Shown here piece by piece: positions 5,210-9,030 of a stretch of 9,030 bases of DNA. Numbering within the stretch: the stretch's first letter is position 1; each line of letters starts with the position of its first letter. The notes under the pieces were generated by a model. That model ran no database searches. It was not told where the DNA came from and saw only the letters and a program-made list of their open reading frames with translations. The translations under genes were made by a program, and so were the position numbers. This stretch comes from Intestinibacter sp. (GTDB taxonomy: Bacteria > Bacillota > Clostridia > Peptostreptococcales > Peptostreptococcaceae): NCBI RefSeq assembly GCF_022780145.1, contig NZ_JALEXO010000178.1, positions 1 to 9,030 on the forward strand, read 5' to 3'.

Positions 5210-6212
5210 AATAGAAACGTATGGTTTAAGCGACAGAAAGAAAATATGCATGATTTTGAGCGTAGTTTTTATTTTAGCTTTAGCTGTATTGATATCTTTG
5301 AGAATTGGAAGTATTGATATCTCTTTTGTAGAGCTTATTGAGGGGATTTTTTTAAAAAAAGAAAGTGAAGGTTTTTTGATAATTAAGGATTTGAGATTGC
5401 CTAGAGTATTGGCTGCTGTAATAATTGGTGGAAATTTAGCTGTATCTGGGATTTTACTTCAGACTACTATGAAAAATCCGCTTGCAGATCCTGGGATAGT
5501 AGGTATATCTTCGGGAGCTAGTTTAGCTTCGATTTTAGTGATGGTTTTATTTCCAAGTATCGCGAAATACAAGCTGATTATGGCTTTTATAGGAGGTATA
5601 GTAGCTGCGTTTTTAGTCTATTTGATAGGCGAAGATAGAGGATTTTCTCCTCTGAGGATAATACTTGCAGGTGTCTGTGTGAATTCTATTTTAAATGCAC
5701 TTTCATCTGTCATGACGGTTTTTAACAACGCTGGAGTTTCATCTATACAGACATGGCTTATGGGAAGTTTAGTGAATGTAACTTGGATGGATTTTAAAAT
5801 ATTAGTCTGTTACACACTTATAGGAATCGTTTTAATTTTATTAGTGATAAAAAGATGTGATCTAATGGGACTGGGGGACAAGACGGCTCAGAGTTTAGGT
5901 TTAGATGTAAATAAGTCGAGAATACTTATAACTACAGTAGCTGTATTTTTGACTAGTATATCTACAGGAGTAGGAGGAGTTATTTCATTTGTAGGACTTG
6001 TAGTACCGCATATTTGCAGGTTTTTGATAGGATCTAAGCATAAATACTTAATCCCGTTTAGCTATTTTACAGGTGGAGTTCTGCTTTTGATTGCAGATAC
6101 AATAGGTAGAAATTTATTTAGACCTTACGAGATACCAGTGGGACTTGTAATGTGCTTGATAGGCGGTCCGTTTTTTATTTATATACTTAGAAGGAGCAAG
6201 AAAAATGATTAA
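5202..6212 (+). CDS. FecCD-family haem ABC transporter permease
   Basis: The product is a 336-residue integral membrane protein of the BtuC/FecCD family, normal in length, with about nine to ten hydrophobic segments. Family marks are LRLPR (64-68), NPLADPGIVGISSGA (92-106) and GVGGVISFVGLVVPH (256-270), the last close to the coupling loop that contacts the ATPase. EIPVGLVMCLIGGPFF precedes the last helix. A single permease gene is present, so the channel should be a homodimer. TAGGAGA (5187-5193) lies eight bases before the ATG, inside the lipoprotein gene. The stop overlaps the ATPase start (ATGATTAA). Haem as substrate is inferred from the neighbouring IsdE-type lipoprotein and NEAT genes; the permease family alone also fits siderophores or cobalamin. 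Confidence 0.93.
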   Translation: MNKIETYGLSDRKKICMILSVVFILALAVLISLRIGSIDISFVELIEGIFLKKESEGFLIIKDLRLPRVLAAVIIGGNLAVSGILLQTTMKNPLADPGIVGISSGASLASILVMVLFPSIAKYKLIMAFIGGIVAAFLVYLIGEDRGFSPLRIILAGVCVNSILNALSSVMTVFNNAGVSSIQTWLMGSLVNVTWMDFKILVCYTLIGIVLILLVIKRCDLMGLGDKTAQSLGLDVNKSRILITTVAVFLTSISTGVGGVISFVGLVVPHICRFLIGSKHKYLIPFSYFTGGVLLLIADTIGRNLFRPYEIPVGLVMCLIGGPFFIYILRRSKKND

Positions 6213-6966
6213 ATTGGAAAATGTGAGTTTTTCCTACCAAAAAGGAAGAGACTTTATAAAGGATTTGTCTTTAGAGTTTGAAGCTGGAAAAATTACTACT
6301 GTACTTGGACCAAATGGAAGTGGAAAGAGTACGCTTTTGCATATGATATCGACTTATTTAAAGCCTAAGTCCGGTAAAATTTACTTAAATGATATGGATT
6401 TGAGAAAATTAAAGCAAAAGGAAATAGCTAAATATATATCGTGTGTCTACCAAGAGCACGAATCTCCAGATGATATTACAGTTAGGGACTTAGTTTCTTT
6501 TGGCAGAAATATTTATACGGATAAAGTTGAAAATGAAAAGATGATAGACTTTGCACTCGAGGCTACAGGGATTTCAGAAATACAGCATAAAAAGGTCAAT
6601 AATTTATCTGGAGGTCAAAGGCAGAGGGCGTTTATAGCTATGTCTCTAGCTCAAAATACAGATGTTTTACTGCTAGATGAGCCGACTACCTACTTAGATA
6701 TATATCACCAGATAGAGATACTAGAGGTGGTCAAAAGCTTGAATCAAAAATACGGTATCACGATAATAATGGTGCTTCACGATTTAAACCAAGCTGTAAA
6801 CTATAGCCATAATCTAGTGATAATGAAGGATGGAAAAATAGTAAAGACGGGTAGCGCTTCTAGGGTCATAGATGAGAAAACTATAAACGACGTTTATAGA
6901 GTATCTGGATATATACATAGAGAAGAAAATGATCAGATTTATTTTATACCTAAGAAGATATGCTAG
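6205..6966 (+). CDS. ATP-binding protein of the haem ABC importer (FepC/FecE type)
   Basis: The product is a 253-residue cytoplasmic ATPase with a full set of motifs: Walker A GPNGSGKST (35-43), Q-loop Gln83, signature LSGGQ (134-138), Walker B VLLLDEP with Asp158/Glu159, and H-loop His192 in VLHDLNQA. These are typical of iron-siderophore/haem/B12 importer ATPases. It would act as a homodimer under the FecCD permease. AAGGAG (6191-6196) is eight bases before the ATG, within the permease gene. It overlaps the permease by eight bases and ends 17 bases before the DUF454 gene. No key residue is missing. Confidence 0.94.
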   Translation: MIKLENVSFSYQKGRDFIKDLSLEFEAGKITTVLGPNGSGKSTLLHMISTYLKPKSGKIYLNDMDLRKLKQKEIAKYISCVYQEHESPDDITVRDLVSFGRNIYTDKVENEKMIDFALEATGISEIQHKKVNNLSGGQRQRAFIAMSLAQNTDVLLLDEPTTYLDIYHQIEILEVVKSLNQKYGITIIMVLHDLNQAVNYSHNLVIMKDGKIVKTGSASRVIDEKTINDVYRVSGYIHREENDQIYFIPKKIC

Positions 6967-6983
6967 ATAAAAGGAGAGAGAGT

Positions 6984-7361
6984 ATGTTAAAAAAAATAAT
7001 ACTTATAGTAATTGGGACGATATCGTTGTTACTTGGAATAGTAGGTGTATTTTTACCGGTATTACCGACGACACCTCTTTTACTATTGACTTCTTATTGC
7101 TATATAAAAAGCAGCGATAGATTGAGTGAAAAATTTATGAAAACGAAAATATACGATAAATACGTCAGAAATTTTCATGAAAAGGGCGGAATGACATTGA
7201 AGGGCAAGTTGATGCTTACAATACCTGTATCTCTGATGTTACTTATTATGTTCGTAAAAATCGATAGCAATATAATGAGAATGGTTATTGTTATTATGTG
7301 GATTACAAAGGTTGTTTTCTTCGTCAAAATGAAAACTATTAAGGAGGTTGGAAATGTTTAA
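6984..7361 (+). CDS. DUF454 (YbaN-like) small membrane protein
   Basis: The product has 125 residues. The ATG at 6984 has AAGGAG (6971-6976) seven bases upstream. An earlier in-frame ATG at 6960 overlaps the end of the ATPase gene and has no good ribosome site, so it was not used. The N-terminal half contains the DUF454 pattern: a hydrophobic helix, then GIVGVFLPVLPTTPLLLLTSYCY and the SSDRLSEKF stretch. Two further membrane segments lie near residues 75-90 and 98-112. The family's molecular role is unknown. Its tight position between importer and exporter-like genes, with an 8-bp overlap (ATGTTTAA) with the next gene, implies a job connected to haem handling, but nothing in the sequence shows which. 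Confidence 0.88.
   Translation: MLKKIILIVIGTISLLLGIVGVFLPVLPTTPLLLLTSYCYIKSSDRLSEKFMKTKIYDKYVRNFHEKGGMTLKGKLMLTIPVSLMLLIMFVKIDSNIMRMVIVIMWITKVVFFVKMKTIKEVGNV
7341..7347 (+). promoter_or_regulatory. Strong ribosome binding site of the CydD-like transporter gene
   Basis: AAGGAGG lies six bases before the ATG at 7354 and inside the DUF454 coding sequence. It fixes the start of the last gene and shows that the two are meant to be translated from one message. Confidence 0.8.
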
Positions 7362-9030
7362 AAAAAGGCTGTTAGAATTGTGTTCTAGTTCAAAAAAATG
7401 GATTGCTATGACGGTTTTGATGAACTGGATATCGATAATATGTAATATTTTAGTAGTTTTATTTATAGGAAGTACTGTAGATAAATTGATAAACTCGAAT
7501 TTAGATATAAATTATTTAAGAGATGGTATTTACCTAGGAGCATTGTTAGCTGTAAGATTTTTAGCTAATTACTACTCGACTAAATTTTCTCTAAACTGCT
7601 CGAGTGAGGTTAAAAAGGTTTTAAGGGAGAAGGTATACGAGAAATTACTTGATATAGGGGTCAACTATAATAAATTTATATCTACGTCCTCTGTTGTTCA
7701 AATGGGCGTGGATGGCATTGAAGCGCTGGAAATATATTTTGGAAGATTTTTACCACAATTATTCTATAGTGTCCTGGCTCCACTGACTCTATTTTTTGTG
7801 CTGTCGTTTATAAGCTTTGAGGTGGCTTTTGTACTGCTTATATGTGTTCCACTCATACCATTTACTATAATGGCAGTTATGAAAATAGCTAAGAAGCTTC
7901 TAAGCAAATACTGGGGTGTTTACACAGATTTAGGTGATTCATTTTTAGAAAATCTACAAGGTCTTACTACTTTAAAGATATTCGATTTAGATGAAGATAA
8001 GAATATAGAGATGAATCAAAATGCAGAGAATTTTAGAAAGATAACTATGAAGGTTCTTTTGATGCAGTTAAACTCTATAACTATAATGGATTTAGTCGCT
8101 TTTGGATGTTCAGCAGTTGGTATATTGATAGCAGTAAGTCAATTTAAAAGCTCTATTATAACTCCAGGCCAGCTTTTGATAATAATTTTATTATCAGCTG
8201 AGTTTTTCTTGCCTATGAGACTTCTAGGATCTCTATTCCATGTAGCTATGAACGGAATATCGGCAAGTGATAAGATATTCGATTTACTGGATATAGAAAT
8301 AGAGCAAAGAGAGAGTTTAAATGAAAAAGAATTAAAATCTCTTGAAAATATAGATATAAAATTAGAAAACGTGTCTTATAGCTACGACAAACAGAGAAAA
8401 ATTTTAAAGGATATAAATGTAGATATAAAAGACAAACAGACTGTGGCATTTGTAGGAGAGAGCGGCTCTGGAAAGAGTACAATAACTAATTTACTTCTTA
8501 AAGTAGATGAGGTAGATGGAGGAAAAATCACATTAAATGGAATAAACTTAAACGATATCCCATTTGATGTGTTGAATAAAAAGATAGGCTTTATAAACCA
8601 CAACGCTTATATTTTTAATACTACTATAAGAGAAAATATAATTATGGGCAAAAAAGAAGCTACGGATGAGGAAATATACGAAGTACTAAAAGAAGCAAAT
8701 TTAGATGGTTTTGTAAAAAGCCTTCCAAATAAACTAGATACAAAGGTAGGAGAAGGTGGAAATCTACTGTCTGGAGGTCAAAAGCAGAGACTTTGCCTAG
8801 CTAGAACTATTATAAAAAATCCAGATATATATATTTTCGACGAGGCGACTTCAAATATAGACGTGGAAAGTGAAGAAAAAATCTGGGATAGTATAAATAA
8901 ATTGTCTAAAGAAAAAACAGTAATTGTAATTTCACATAGACTTTTGAATGTGAAAAATGCAGATAAAATATATCTTCTAGACGACGGTAAAATAGCTGAG
9001 GCTGGAAACCACAAAACGCTTATGATGAAA
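7354..9030 (+). CDS. CydD-like ABC half-transporter (membrane domain fused to ATPase), 3' end outside window
   Basis: The frame is open from ATG 7354 to the window edge, giving 559 residues. Relatives are about 570-580 residues, so only the tail should be missing. The first ~330 residues are a type IV membrane domain with helices near 16-42, 56-72, 130-180 and 245-290. The stretch AEFFLPMRLLGSLFHVAMNG (8203-8262) is typical of CydD-like proteins. The ATPase has Walker A GESGSGKST (368-376), signature LSGGQ (472-476), Walker B IFDEAT with Asp496/Glu497, and H-loop His528. The Q-loop glutamine is replaced by His416 (INHNAYIF), which I recall in some CydD-like relatives. CydDC of Escherichia coli exports thiols and affects haem-protein assembly. 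Here it probably pairs with a second half-transporter just downstream. Substrate and direction are unknown; haem or thiol export are possibilities only. Confidence 0.88.
   Translation, partial: MFKKRLLELCSSSKKWIAMTVLMNWISIICNILVVLFIGSTVDKLINSNLDINYLRDGIYLGALLAVRFLANYYSTKFSLNCSSEVKKVLREKVYEKLLDIGVNYNKFISTSSVVQMGVDGIEALEIYFGRFLPQLFYSVLAPLTLFFVLSFISFEVAFVLLICVPLIPFTIMAVMKIAKKLLSKYWGVYTDLGDSFLENLQGLTTLKIFDLDEDKNIEMNQNAENFRKITMKVLLMQLNSITIMDLVAFGCSAVGILIAVSQFKSSIITPGQLLIIILLSAEFFLPMRLLGSLFHVAMNGISASDKIFDLLDIEIEQRESLNEKELKSLENIDIKLENVSYSYDKQRKILKDINVDIKDKQTVAFVGESGSGKSTITNLLLKVDEVDGGKITLNGINLNDIPFDVLNKKIGFINHNAYIFNTTIRENIIMGKKEATDEEIYEVLKEANLDGFVKSLPNKLDTKVGEGGNLLSGGQKQRLCLARTIIKNPDIYIFDEATSNIDVESEEKIWDSINKLSKEKTVIVISHRLLNVKNADKIYLLDDGKIAEAGNHKTLMMK

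Noticed and set aside
6960..6983. ATG at 6960 as start of the DUF454 protein
   Set aside because: It overlaps the ATPase stop with no good ribosome site. AAGGAG is placed correctly for the ATG at 6984.
8246..9014. Three minus-strand frames of 73-78 residues
   Set aside because: They lie inside the CydD-like gene, whose motifs are intact on the plus strand.
1..9030. CRISPR arrays, tRNA or rRNA genes, insertion sequences, haem oxygenase gene
   Set aside because: I saw no direct-repeat array, no structured RNA gene, no transposase and no IsdG-like protein in the window.

Overview
The window is AT-rich, with strong AGGAGG-type ribosome sites, sigma-A-like promoters and a TTG start. Its protein families (a KamA-family radical SAM enzyme, NEAT domains, a class D-like sortase, DUF454) point to a low-GC Gram-positive anaerobe of the Clostridia/Tissierellia type. 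I cannot assign a genus.

Left part (1-1230). The window opens with the C-terminal end of a KamA-family radical SAM protein (+ strand). Two small genes on the minus strand follow. One is a 71-residue protein resembling the N-terminal part of the DUF2992/YjdF family (385-600). The other is a 136-residue protein I do not recognise (734-1144), with its own clear promoter and an intrinsic terminator.

Right part (1325-9030). The rest is one plus-strand locus for haem capture and uptake, reading out of the window. A Fur-type operator overlaps the promoter at 1325-1359. The genes then run: (1) a 562-residue secreted protein with three NEAT-type domains and an LPQTGS sorting signal; (2) a 206-residue single-NEAT protein held by a C-terminal membrane helix without LPXTG; (3) a class D-like sortase; (4) an IsdE/HtsA-type haem-binding lipoprotein; (5) a FecCD permease; (6) its ATPase; (7) a DUF454/YbaN membrane protein; (8) a CydD-like ABC half-transporter cut by the window end. 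Genes 4-8 are joined by 8-bp overlaps or short gaps. A GC-rich hairpin and an 87-base gap separate the surface genes (1-3) from the transporter genes (4-8).

Working model. Under iron limitation Fur releases the promoter. The wall-anchored NEAT protein captures haem and the membrane-anchored NEAT protein relays it. The lipoprotein (Met81/His229) receives it, and the permease/ATPase pair imports it. The layout resembles streptococcal shr-shp-htsABC at least as much as staphylococcal isd. The most interesting point is that none of the NEAT domains keeps the YxxxY haem motif. Three of the four carry a methionine at both expected axial positions, suggesting Shp-like bis-methionine haem binding. 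The roles of the DUF454 protein and the CydD-like transporter in this locus are not explained by known uptake schemes.
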